DNA of 64,000 nt, from assembly GCA_016647705.1 (NCBI GenBank), contig CM028325.1, forward strand, positions 27,136,474-27,200,473, written 5' to 3'. The stretch is from Eucommia ulmoides (Eukaryota > Streptophyta > Magnoliopsida > Garryales > Eucommiaceae). The notes beneath the pieces are model-generated. The model saw only the letters and a program-made list of their open reading frames with translations. It did not search any database and had not been told where the DNA came from. Position 1 is the stretch's first letter. Every line of letters begins with the position of its first letter. Shown piece after piece: positions 30,356 to 43,000 of the stretch. Both the position numbers and the translations under genes were made by a program.

Positions 30356-30779
30356 TTAATTAATATACTACATTTACACCTTATGTAAAGAAATAATTAA
30401 TTATACTTATAACCCCACAAAGTTATCAATATTAATTTATATCTTAAAATTTAGTAATATATCAAATTTACCCCCTTAAAAATATTTAACTTATTTCAAA
30501 TAATTTTTTTTTTTTTTTAAAATATAAATTTTCGGAGTATTATACTGTCATTGTTAGGTTCACAGGCGACGCCGACTACGCCAATATTCGACGATAGCCT
30601 ATTAGCAGCGCAATTTTCGACGTGAGTGTACTGTGTTCTATGTAAATTGAATTTTTTTATTTTCGTACCAAAATGTGAAATGAAAATATTTATTAAAATG
30701 AATTATTTTATAACGTTAAATAGATCAAGTAAATTGTTAAATGTGGAAAGTAGTTCTATTTATTATACTACTATGCCAA

Positions 30780-32030
30780 AGTGTAATCTCGACAGGAAGG
30801 CATGTCTTACAGGATGTTGTTGATCCTAACAAGAGGGCATGTTCTGTAGGACATTGTGTTGTGACCTGACAAGAGGATAATTATCATCATAACATAGTGG
30901 TTTATACTACGTGTTTCCTCCTATCATTGGAGATACTGAATGACTCTGACACTGATGGTAACCTACAATTGTACAAGTTATGTTATTGTACCGTTATAAC
31001 TCTCGATCGTGAGGTAAAATGATCATATGGCTAGTAGAGAAATATGTTTCTTAAATTTTATTATATTTAGTTACTATATATTAATGATATCTGTGAATTT
31101 TGTTATTATTCAGTGTGTTTATATTTTGTTTTGGAAAGCATTATTGTGGTTATATTCTGTTTTGAAAAACGGATTTTGCTAAATGTACTTTATCCCTAAA
31201 TTGCTTTTATATTATGAAGATAGTACACCAATAAAATATTTTATCTCAAGTTTTTTAGTTAGAGGCGGGTCCAATACTAGCGCTAGGTAGAGTTAGAGGA
31301 TTTTGTGGTTTTATTTTTGAGTATGTCAGAACAACTGTTAGAAGTGAGTAGATTGAACCTTTTTATAGTTTTATTACGAAATAGTCAGTTTTGTATAACT
31401 GTCGAGTTTTGGGTTGGTAAAATATTTATATCTTTTTGAAAAGCTATATCAGTAAATAATTTATAAATACTTGTGGTTGGTTGGGAAACATCAAATCGAG
31501 GCCACGCTTAGCCTCGGGCGTTAGGGTCCGCGGTGGGATGTAATAGTTTTTGGTATCAGTGTTTAGGTTATAGGTTCTGTAGACTTGTTTGGTTGTTAGT
31601 CAATAATGGACCGTAAGATAAGGGGTTGATAAGTTGATTCAACACGTGAATGATAGTTATTTTTACTTGATTAAATAGTACGTTTGCATCATGCACGGTT
31701 TGTTGCATTGTTGACCTTTTTATTTATTAAATTTTATTTCAAATCTTGAATATAGATCATGGAAATGAAAGTAGTGGGAATTCTAGATCCCAAAGAAAAA
31801 TGGGTAGGGCGCGGAAATGATTGGATGCTGTCGAACGAATATTATAGGTTGTTGTGCAACTGATAGAGCAACAGACAAAAATGATGGAATGCTAGAGCGC
31901 CCAAACCAAAACAGCCAATCCTTAGACATAGTCTTGAAAAGATTCAAAGAGTTAGAGCCCCCAACTTTTAGGGGACCACGAGTCGAGATGATAGTCGAGT
32001 TTCTCTCTCCACCTTCCAACTAAAGGGGGA
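30780..32030 (+). mobile_element. Ty3/gypsy 5-prime remnant (LTR part, PBS, gag start)
   Basis: An LTR-like stretch with paired phrases GGCATGTCTTACAGGA and GGCATGTTCTGTAGGA runs to about 31545. It is followed by TGGTATCAGTGTTTAGGT at 31551-31568, an initiator-Met type PBS with worn bases. Beyond it, 31760-32020 encodes scraps of a chromovirus-like gag N-terminus: the best is LKRFKELEPPTFRGPR at about 31930-31985, in a frame broken upstream. The element is cut off after about 32030; no pol, no 3-prime LTR. The LTR start could not be placed. Confidence 0.6.
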
Positions 32031-32588
32031 AGCCGAACATTAGTAGGAGGAAATGAAGAGATTAATTTCATTGTTGCCGTCAAAGATTATGTCAGACAAG
32101 TCTCGTAGAAGAACAAGATTCGGACGAGATAAAAACAATTACGAAAAGAAACAATTACAAAGAAGAGTCCAACGAAGAATCTTCAAGCGTTTTTTACACG
32201 ATCAACATTAAATCTTTCAATTCTAAAGATCTGGCACTTTACTGTCGAATTTGTAGAGATCCATTATGCGGATGTTTTTGTACAAATTCGGCCACACCCA
32301 TAGATCTGGTTGGAGAAGTAAAAAAAAATGAAGAATAATAAAAAAAAAAAAAAACAGAAAGAAAGAAGAAGGAAGAAGATGGAGACATCTGGCAAGGGGA
32401 CCATTAGGGGGTGGGGAAGAAGTAAACATCCGACATTGGGTAACGGTAAGGGGGAGTTTTAACATTTTTTTCAAATAAAGGGATAAAAAATATAGATATT
32501 TTTTAAATGCGGGTTTTAGTGTTTTTTGTTTAATGAAAGAAATATATATTTTTTTAAACAATAATAGTGAGGTCATTTTGTCTGTTTA

Positions 32589-32634
<46 letters not shown>

Positions 32635-32739
32635 CACTATTAAAGAGGTTGACCCGTATTTAACAAATGATAGAGGATGTTTGTGATTTCAGAAATAATA
32701 ACGGGATGTAAGTGGTATTTATTTTTTTTTAATTTTTTT
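32031..32739. other. Spacer with 40-bp poly(A) run
   Basis: A 40-base A-run at 32590-32629, possibly the tail of a retroposed sequence read on the plus strand, but I recognise no transcript upstream of it. Otherwise unassigned. Confidence 0.4.
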
Positions 32740-33180
32740 TATGCTTTTCTCCTTCCATCTTCTTCTTTTGTCCACATTCTTCTCTGGAGGCGACTCTATC
32801 TCTCGTTACCCCTACACCATCCAAACCACCCCCAAGTCTTGTCATCCCCCCACCGCTTGCTTGCCCCCAATCGTTCCCACCTCCACCTCTTTCTTCTTCC
32901 CTTTTCTCACTCTTGCCCCCACCCCTTGTCCCTTGCCATTTCCACCTCCTCTTTAAAAGACGAAAAAGGAGTAGAGGTGGGAACAGAGGGGCAAGGGGTA
33001 GGATGGGGGGAGGATAACGGGACAGAGGGGGTGGGGAAGTGAGAAGAAGAATGGGGGGAGGATGACGGGACAAAGGAGGTGGGGAAGTGAGAAGAAGAAG
33101 AATGAGGAGGCATAAGCGAGTGAGGGGTGGCGGATGGTGGGGCTTGGGGGAGTAGGATGATTGGGCAGTTGGGGGAGATA
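32740..33180. repeat. Pyrimidine-then-purine block with foldback potential
   Basis: About 215 bases of C/T-rich DNA (32740-32955) are followed by about 225 bases of G/A-rich DNA (32956-33180). Parts are mutually complementary, for example CCCACCTCCACCTC against GAGGTGGG, and CCCCTTGTCCC against GGGGCAAGGGG. In the purine half, a unit around GGGGAGGATRACGGGACA with GGTGGGGAAGTGAGAAGAAG occurs twice. Open frames on both strands here are composition artefacts. Confidence 0.55.
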
Positions 33181-34005
33181 GGGGGATTAGTGTATATTTA
33201 TGAACTTAAGGGTAAAAAAAGTTATATTAGAAAAGGGTAAAAAATAAATTTTAGAATAATTTTGATTTATTTTTTCTAAATTGACGTGTACATTTATCAA
33301 AAAGCATTGTACATAAAGAATTATCCAAAACCAAAATCATAAAAAAATAAAAATAAATTATTTTTGACTATCTAACTATTGACCAATTTTTATGTGATCC
33401 GATAAATTTAGTGTATTTTATTTTGAACCTCTATCTTTAATTACAATTTTAATTAGTCCTTCCGTAAATTATATGATAAGAGGTAAATTTGTAATTTTTT
33501 TATTTATTTAATTTCTTTTCCTTTTTTTTTTTTTTTTCTTTTTTTCATGAAGTCTCCTCCCACCTAAGGATGGCAACAAGTCGGTTTTAGGCCGGTTACA
33601 CTATAAACCAAAACTAAAACCATTATATATGTACCAAACCCAAAACTAAACCGTAAACCGTCACTTACATTGTAGAATTTTGAAGTGTTAAAAAGAAAAA
33701 ATAAATTGTACTTTTTCCTGCTTAAAAATAAAAACAAATTGTACTAAACCGTACAGTGTAGAATTTTTCATGCTTCCGCTTCGTAAAGAATTGCCTAATT
33801 AGAGGCCACCCACAGCCAACAAAATCCCCACAAAGTACGAAGAAAACAACATAAAAAAGAAGAAATGAAAAAGTAACTAATGAGGTATGAAACCCTTCTA
33901 CACGAATAAAAATAAAAGAAACAAAAACAATTTGATTTATAATTAGAACACCAAAGAGACACAAAAAAATATAAAAATAAATAAATAAAACTTAAATTTT
34001 ACGAG
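33181..34005. other. AT-rich spacer downstream of copy B
   Basis: AT-rich, with T-runs near 33520-33545 and a dispersed-repeat-like phrase GGATGGCAACAAGTCGG near 33568. No gene supported. Confidence 0.4.
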
Positions 34006-34011
34006 TTTATT
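34006..34011 (-). terminator. Poly(A) signal of copy B
   Basis: Minus strand AATAAA, 65 nt beyond the copy B stop codon, within an AT-rich stretch. The usual position for a plant near-upstream element. Confidence 0.5.
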
Positions 34012-34075
34012 ATTGCAAACTTAAAGAAATGGAAATTATTTGTCATCACGCAAAAATCCAAAGTTAATCTCTTAA

Positions 34076-37000
34076 TTAAAATTTCAAGAGGAATGTCCGG
34101 ATCTCCATAGGGCCGAGTTCCACAACAAGGGTTGAGGCATCAACAAGACCACCTTTGATCGGTGCAGGATCATGACCGCTATCGCCTTCAACATTCCAAG
34201 ACATTCTCTTCAAATCCTCTTTTCTTTGGTTTGCCGATAAGCTTGTCTCTTCAACTGCCTTTATCTGAAAAATGAAAGTTTAACCGTTATAACGACTTTT
34301 TGCTATGAGAGAACTTATTAAGGACGATGGTTATATTGTTTTTTTATACACAAATTTTACTATCACTTGTCCATTATGTAGGAATAATTTGAAGCCTTTT
34401 AAAAAAATATTCAAGTCAAATAGAAGTTGCGTAAAAAGATTCAATGCGACTTTCATCATGGAAAAAAAATCATGACGGAACTTCAATCTATTTAGTTACT
34501 GAAAAACAACAAAGTGTGACAACTCGTACCCTACATTTGAAGAGAACTTGAGTTTATATGAAGATTCAACTAGCACTTTTCGGTTAGGGCTCGTTGTGTT
34601 ACAAATGGTTTGACAGTGACAGAGCTAGATTTCTTTTTCTTGGCTAAAAAATTAATAGTAATTTAATTTTTTAAAATTCAGTCAAAATTGACCAAATAGT
34701 TAAAGTGACATACGCAATGCATCTTACTCAAAATTTTAAATGTTGAAAATATTGAATACTATTTTTTTATTCACTATATTAAGAATTACTCCATCAACTA
34801 TTTCACAAATTTCACCCATGTTGAGTCTATTGCATTTGCCAAGCTTCTCAAACTATTTTATATATGAAATGAGCTACTTCACCTGATGTCATATGACTTT
34901 ATGTTGGAACCTCTAAACATAGTATCAGAACTGGGTTTGGGAAACTTCGTTTGTTTGTTCTCGAATTGTTTGCCTTTTATCTTTTGTCTCTAGATGTTTG
35001 TTAACCGCACTACGTGCAAGTCAAGGTTGCACGTGAGGGCGAGTGTTGAATCCCACATCGTATTTGTGAGACTTCTAAAAACCTCCTAACACCACCAATA
35101 ATCTTGTATTCCTTCTATTTTTCATCATTTAGTGGAGTCAATACCATTAACTATTTAAAACTTTTATAACATAATATGACACAAAGAAAGGAAAACTAGA
35201 AACTAAGGTCATGTGAACCTGCCGAGGTTCAAATGGCTCTGCCACTGGCATCAGAGCCCATCCAGCCCTGGACCTTCGTTTGGGGCTGGCTACAAGCCCG
35301 TTGTGGGTTTGGTACCTTGTCCTATCCACAATGCAAGAGGTATTCAAGAGGGGTAGGTGGTGATGACTTTTAACCCAATTCGGTAATTGTAGAAACTCAA
35401 TGGACCTCTCAAAAGACGTCTTGTAAGAGGGGGATTGATCTAGACTTTTATATATAGCTCAGGATCATGTAATACAAGCGATGTGGGATTCAAAACGCAC
35501 CTCAGATAAGAGGCCTAACTCTAATACCATGTAGAAACCCAATGGACCTAATTCACTCCCAAAAGACGCCTTGTAAGAGGATGATTGTCCTATACTTTAT
35601 ATATAGCTCAGTAATAAAGAGAACCTAAGTTTACACAAGGATTTAGTTATCCCAAATGTCAATTTCAACTAGAACTTTTGGGGGTAAGAACTCAAGAATG
35701 TAACATACGAGTAAGGTAAATTAGTATAATTATCTATTCCTTTCATGCTTTCTTCCTCTCCCATCAATCCCAAACTCACTTAAGGGAATCAAGGATTTGA
35801 CTAAAGGATGAAGCAAGCATATAACTTACTTGAAGCTAATATATAAGCATCTACAAGAAATAATGTGAAAATGATCTAGTGAGTGTAATAGCTGACACCA
35901 GTAAAGAATGAACGTCACTAAAATTGCCACAAAGTGTTAACTTCATGCTCTGCTCTGTCCATTATTTGGTGTCAAATTTGAAGAGAGCTAATGATAATTG
36001 TATCATAATAGAGCAGAAGCAAGACATGGATGAAATATAAGAACACTGGGCAGTGAAATCGAAAGAACATACAAGACAAATTGAAACTCACCGTTTTTCC
36101 AGTAAACATCTTCTTCAATTCTACTTTGGCCACTGTTGAATAGTCAGCATCTTCGCCAGCCTAAACACAATTAACAAGTATATAGCAAGTTGATAAGATA
36201 GCTTAAGCCCTGAAATATTCGGGACAATATATTGCTTCTTTCAGCTTAACTCGGGCATTTAATAATACTGCGATTAACAGACAAGGCTAGAAACAATTTC
36301 CCAGCCATAATTGGGAAAAAGTAGAAAGCTGGAATTTAAGTCTTTTGCATTTGACAGGGAAAGCCAACGCTGATATGGTTGACTTACTCTTCATATACTA
36401 GACGTGTTTAAAGTATATTTTTTTTTCTTTTTCTTTTTTCTGTATGTTTCCTCTCCCTTTTTCCCTTAGTAATCGTCTCTTAACATCAGGGTTCAATGAA
36501 TAAAATATTACAACCCTAATCTGACTAGGTAAAGTTTCACAAAAATAAAAAATAAAAAAAATGATAGGGTAAGCACCCAAAAAGGACACAATTTTACCTC
36601 ATACAAATGTGCCAATCGGAGGAGCAAACTTCCATCTTCCAACTCCTGCAAAACCAAGGTCAGAATGAGAGAGAAAGAGAGGGAGGGGGAGGGAGAGGGA
36701 GCGAGGGAGGGAGAGGGAGAGGGAGCGAGGGAGGGAGAGGGAAAGCGGAGAGAGAGAGAGAGAGAGAGAGAGATGACATTCAATGTTGTGCAACAACGTT
36801 TACACAATTACCTGAAGAGTAATCAATGCAACATTTAGAGGCAAGCTATAGTTCGGATCCATGGCTGTCGATTTCGTCAAATGAGCAGCTTTCCAATATT
36901 CCGAATTCTGTTGGATCAAATGTTCTATCAAAATTCCAAGACATACTAATTCATATTTCGTTTAAACTAGACAAGCATACCTCATGTGTGAAAGCTAAAA

Positions 37001-40000
37001 GAAGAGGTGAGTAAATTTCTTGGCCAGTTGTTCGTCGCCAGCGTGATCCGGCACCAAGCTTGTTGGCGCTCACATAATAATTTCCTCGAACCTGAACAAG
37101 GGGCCTAAAATGGATCAGGGTAACAGTATTAAAGTAAAACTTGTATCTAAATACTACATTGGATTTGCCATCTTTCTAGCCAATGCAAGGGCAATGCAAT
37201 TGTATCTAATAAATGGACATTTAAAATACTCTCTGACCCCCCAATATATTTAAGGGAACAATAGAATTATAAGGCATTGACTGTTAAGTACAATTGCAAA
37301 AGCGGATGGAAGGGCTTAATTAACACACTTCGAAAGAATAAAAGGCATAATTAAGACATTGAAAGTAGAGGGACTTCATCCAAACAAATGACAAATACAA
37401 TAAAAGAGCAACCCAGTGCACATGAAGGCTCCCGCCAATGCGGGGTCCGGGGAGGGTTAGACGTATGCAGCTTACCCCTATATACAGAGAGGGTGTTTCC
37501 GAGACGCGCGGAAAAATTGTTTTACATGTTTGGTAGTTAGACTAGCAGAACTAAAGTGAGGGACAACAGAAGGGTTACATTTATCCTATTTGAGAAAAGA
37601 TCACATAAGAGGGAGCACAACAATGGCAGAAAAATGCTCGGTGTTCCCATAAGTATATTTCCTCCTACTATATTTCGTTCCCGCACATTAATTGTTTTCC
37701 CCTTATTCAGGATATTCTGATGGAGCTTAAGAATGAAAATATTATTTGTATAACCAAGTAAATGAAATTGGGTGCCAATATCTAGCTCCATAGCTCCCGA
37801 GAAGGAAATCTATGCACAGCCATCCCTTTAATTGACATGGATCTTATCCTTTTCCACTTCCACGATAAAGATTTATTAGAGAATCTGATCAATTCGATGA
37901 GTTAACTGTAAAGTTGGCATTAAAAAGGCCAAATGAAAACGAACCATAAACATCATACCGTAAGCCCTTCACATGTCTTGTTTACGCATACTGTCTCATC
38001 AAGGGCTTCACCCACTCCTCTAGAATCATCATAGATCATACGCCTATCAAATACAACAGGTGATCACTTGAATAACATTTTATGAGAAACAAATGAAGTA
38101 TCTGAATTTTAACTAAGAGAGGAGACAGAATTTTGAACCTGTGGAGCATTAGCTCTAGTTCACCGTCTTTGATGCTGGATCCTCCAGACGCACGATCAAC
38201 CAACACTGAGAATTCAGATTTGTTATCCACTGCATAAATTCCAAGATTGATCTAGAAGGCAAACCAAATAAAAAGATAATAAGCATGCCAGTTTACAGTA
38301 TCCGGGCTCCTTGAATCTTATTTAGGCTGAAGTGAAAACTAGAAATATTTCCAACATAGTCCAGGAATTCTAAGGTTCATTTACTGAGTCATTGCCATTA
38401 ATTGTATATGATCTGAAATATTCCCTGTTCTTCGTCTTTGTTGCACAAAAGAATTGACAGCTAACTTAAATGGTCACACTTTTGAAGGTAGCCGTGACAT
38501 TTTTGACACACAACTTCTCTACATTATCATGAAAAAATATAGCCTCTCTAACCTCCCTCACTTAAATGCTAGGTCCCTATCCATTATTTGCAAAATATTA
38601 TAATCGTTAAGTCCCAATTCAGTCGAAAGGGAACCTCAACCAGAAAAGGCTAATGCAAATCTTTAGAAATAAGGCAAAAGTTTACTACCTACAATAAAAT
38701 CAAAAGTGTGCTGGGGGTGGGGGGTGGGGGGGTGGGGGGTGTGTGTATCGGATCATAAAGATTAATCTCAGTAATGAAAGCACAAAATCTGGACTTCAGT
38801 AGATATATATTATAGACCTTCTAAATTGAGCGAGACCTCCCATTAGAAAGGCAAACAGTGATGATCTTTTGCTTTTTTTGGTCCCCATGAATGGACACAA
38901 TTTTTTATATAATGATTTTTGTGAGGACGATGTTAAATTGAATCTGATCAATATCAAAGTTAGTTGAGAATATTACCGGATAATAGTTCCCCGCTACAGG
39001 TTGCGTAACTGAAAGAGACCAATCTTCTCTATAATCTCGAACCTGAAAGGAATCATGATTTTGGAGCCTATGTTAAAACAAGAAAACCAATAAATGAGTC
39101 TAATTCAACAAAATGGTTAAAGATAACCCAGAGAAGGGACAACAAAATATAAAATTACTAAGTAGGAAAAAAGATGTAGAATACAGAGGTTTCTTCAAAA
39201 AGGATAAGGAAAAGACATAACACAGAGAGGGAATACATAATATAAAATTGAGTAGGCAAAAAGATGTAGAATATAAAGGCTTCTTCAATAAGGAAAAGAC
39301 AACACAGAGAGAGGCTTCCCCTATGCCAATGAACTAATGATGTAGTAAGCTTCTAAATTGGAGTTGAAATTAGTATATTTGTATGTTCTCCACAAAACAA
39401 AAGCATATCAGTAAATGCCAGACCTACAGCAGAACAAGGAATCAAATGCATAATCAGCTAAAATCAGAGAACAGCCCTGGGCAGCTAATATCTTAGCAAA
39501 TGCTGCCAGCAGAGCCAGGGGTTATTCTAAACTAGATGTGCAATGAAAGCTTGCATTGAGCCTTGAATAAACATATTCAAAATTGACATTAATAAGCATC
39601 CTCACTAATCAAAGCTGCTCCTAGGGATTTATCGACATCCAACAAACCAGTGCATAAAATGCAAAACTAAACAAGAACAACCTTTTTTGAGTTAATGTAT
39701 GTAGAAATCCAATGTGCCTAACTCACTCTCAAAAGACGCCTTGTAAGATGAGGATTGACCTAGGCTTTATATATAGCTCAGGATCAGGTAACAAGCGATG
39801 TGGGATTCAACATGCCCCCTCACACGCAGGGTGGACTTTGACAAACCACTGCGAACGGGGGGGCCCAACATCAATGTGGGATTCAACATGTCTCCTCACG
39901 CGCAAGGTGGACTTTGACAAACCACTACAAACGGGATATCGAGGAGCCATCATTGATGTTGGATTCAATACGCCCAACATCATAAAAAAGCCTAACTCTT

Positions 40001-43000
40001 ATACCATGTAGAAACCCAATGAGCCTCACTCACACTCAAAAGACGCCTTGTAAGATGAGGATTTCCCTAGGCTTTATATATAGCTCAGGATCAGGTAACA
40101 CAAGCGATGTGGGATTCAACAATGAAGATTGAAGCTAAACCTAAAAAAATACATGAAACGTTTGTTCACAGTGGTTTAATTGCTTATAGTGGATCATTCC
40201 AGTAAATTGTGATTCCACTCATTATTTGGCCAGTCAAATCCACGGCACAAAAATTTGTGTACTAACTTGTTGTGTACCTTTTCTGAATAGTGTTGGAGGC
40301 ACTTACGATGCATGTGCAACGAAGTTATGAGGGAGAAGAGAGTATATAACACTAAAGTCCGTCTTCCTTAACATTACACTGCAGCAGTGGTACGTGTTAA
40401 ATATTTCCAAAGAGACATGCTAGTTTAAGCTTAACAAAATTTAGCAGATCAAATCTGTGAAATGATTCCCGAAACAGTATCTCGATGGGGGAAATATACA
40501 GTTAGTTTGACACCAATACCCATTTCATTGATGACGCTAATATTCTAATACTATATTAATTTTTAGAAATAAATAGAACTGTTGTCACCTAAAGTCATTG
40601 TTGTCTTTATTACTTAAATATTTGTGCTTTTGGTGACTGATAACAGGAATCCAACTTTACTTGACCAAAATAAACACGAAAAGAATCTGGATATTTACAA
40701 TCTCGATTGGAACAATCAGAAAAATTAATGAAGAACAAGAAATACTATGTTTCAATTTTTCCTTTTCTAGTTAAGTCACAACTTCTTCTTTACTTCCTTT
40801 TATTTCTTTTTCCCTTTCATTGAGTACCTCAAATACTCAAACTCAATGACATATGAGGCATCAAGGGTGCTGACTGATAATACTCCAAGGTCATTGAATG
40901 TAATTATCAGGATTTACTATATGAAGTAGAAATCAGGATGCAGAACAAGACGTGTACATTCATTCCTAGTACTAGCACCAGAGGTACACTAGGATAAAAT
41001 GACATATCTACATAGTGAGCACAAAAACTTCTTGAAATCTTAGTCTTTCAAATTCAACCATCAAGTTTGGATGGGTGTTCCTACTATTTCGATACTTCTG
41101 CGGACTTTTGCAGTAGGAATCATAATTTGACACATTAAGAGAACTTGAAACACGCAAAAACTGAACAACAAAATGAATATAGAAATTCCCCATCTAAGAA
41201 CTCAGCTAAACTGTTACCCGTTTTAAAAAGTCTCTCCCGTTGGAATCAGTATAGAAAACCTTGTTTGTAGCCATATCTGCAGTCATTTTGGTGATGACCT
41301 CTTTCCCGACACCATCTTCTGTGGGAATTGGACCAATCTTCATCCAAAAAAATAAATTGAAAGTAGAACTCATTATGAGAACATAACACTAATCTTGTCA
41401 TGCATTTGCATTCTGTAAATGGAAAATTGGGCATATCTATTGTTGATTTTTTATCCCAAGTCATGCTTATCTTTATACTATATGGACAGTAGAGAAGTGT
41501 ATAGGTTGACTTACAGTGAATTCAACTTCTGCATGCTCCTTGTCTTTGTAAAGTCTAGTAACCTAATGAACAATCAGAAATAGAAGATCATTAACCCGTT
41601 GAAGTAAAAGCAGCTGCGGATTCAGAAAATTCATCGAGGGGGGGTTAATTTTTTTTTTCTTTTTAGATGTTTACTGGATATTTATACTAATTTTTTTTTT
41701 TGGGGAGGGGGGGCATGTAAAATTTTAAGGGTACTAATTGATTTTTTTTTCTGAGTGAAAATAAAAAATTTCAAAAGTTGAAGGGAGCCCGCCTCTCCCT
41801 CTCCACATAGCTCCGCCACTGAGTGAAAGAGAAACCAAAAAAAACATATGGACTAGCAATATAAGGTTTGTGCGCGCGTGCGCACACACAAAAAAAAAAC
41901 AATATAATGACTCGATTCCTACTGATATGGGTGGCATCTGTCACCCCCTTTATTTCAAGTTTCACCGCTGCGGTTTCAAATACAAATATTATTCAAGGGT
42001 CTACAAATTTTTTTTGTAGAAATAAACAGCAATGAAGTTCCATATGTACAGAACGAGAGAAGCCTAATCAATATCTATCTGTATAATGAAAATGATGGTT
42101 CTTGAAATGTATTGACATTTTGATGATTGAGATTATATTAGGTACAATGGAGGGTCTGTAGATCAAAAAAAATTTGGGGGGGGGGGCGAGGGGACCCCAT
42201 CCCCTATTTATTCCTTCCCACACCCAACTGTTTGAAACCCTAAGACAGCATTCCCCCTTATTCTCTCTCTCTCTAGTATTAGTGCATTTTTCGACACAAG
42301 GAATTCACTAATGATTAATAAAACAAATCATAACTTTAAAAAAAAATTAACATACTACATTGCAGAGCCTAAAAGGGGAATCTTTTAAAGCCAATGAAAG
42401 TATCACGAAGCAGGCGGCTGTGATGCTAAGGCATTCAATCAACAAGACTGATATATGGCACCATCAAATATAAAGCCACTACTTGTTTTCCTAAAATTTG
42501 AAGTATCATGAAGCAGGCGCCTGTGATGCTACGGCAATTATTGTAGTGTTTTGTGAATACAAGGTAACCTGATAGATCCATGAGCTGAATTTCTGGTGAA
42601 CTTCATCAACTAGTGGTCCCCGCACAACTGTTAAAGGAACCTGCAAACATATTAATATCTTTAACGCATTGAAAAAAAAGTTTTCCAGCAACATCCTTGT
42701 TGACTGTTTTGGCGATCAATGAAGAGGAACAGGTAGCCCAATTTTTAACAGAAAATCATTGCCATGGAAATGAAGGAATGAGAAAAGAGGAATTCACATT
42801 ACAGAACCCTTATTGTTGGAAGTTAGACCTCATCAAACTGGAAAAATGGCACTTACTGATCTTGAAACAACTGTTGGAGGTGCGCCATTAGGACGGAAAA
42901 TGTATGCACCAGAACACTGGAAATGATACGACAAGTTACACATGTTATCAGTTAATTCATCAACTCAAATTCAGGATTATCATCATACATAGTTAACCCT

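Noticed and set aside
32677-33113. Overlapping open frames on both strands (Pro/Ser-rich and Gly/Glu-rich)
   Set aside because: Follow directly from the C/T-rich and G/A-rich composition of the block.
35147-35347. 66-codon minus frame with a gene-like composition
   Set aside because: Lies inside intron 28 of copy B between two TRIMs; likely part of a dispersed repeat, no domain seen.
36607-36822. Glu/Gly/Arg-rich plus-strand frame
   Set aside because: Antisense reading of the CT minisatellite in intron 26 of copy B.
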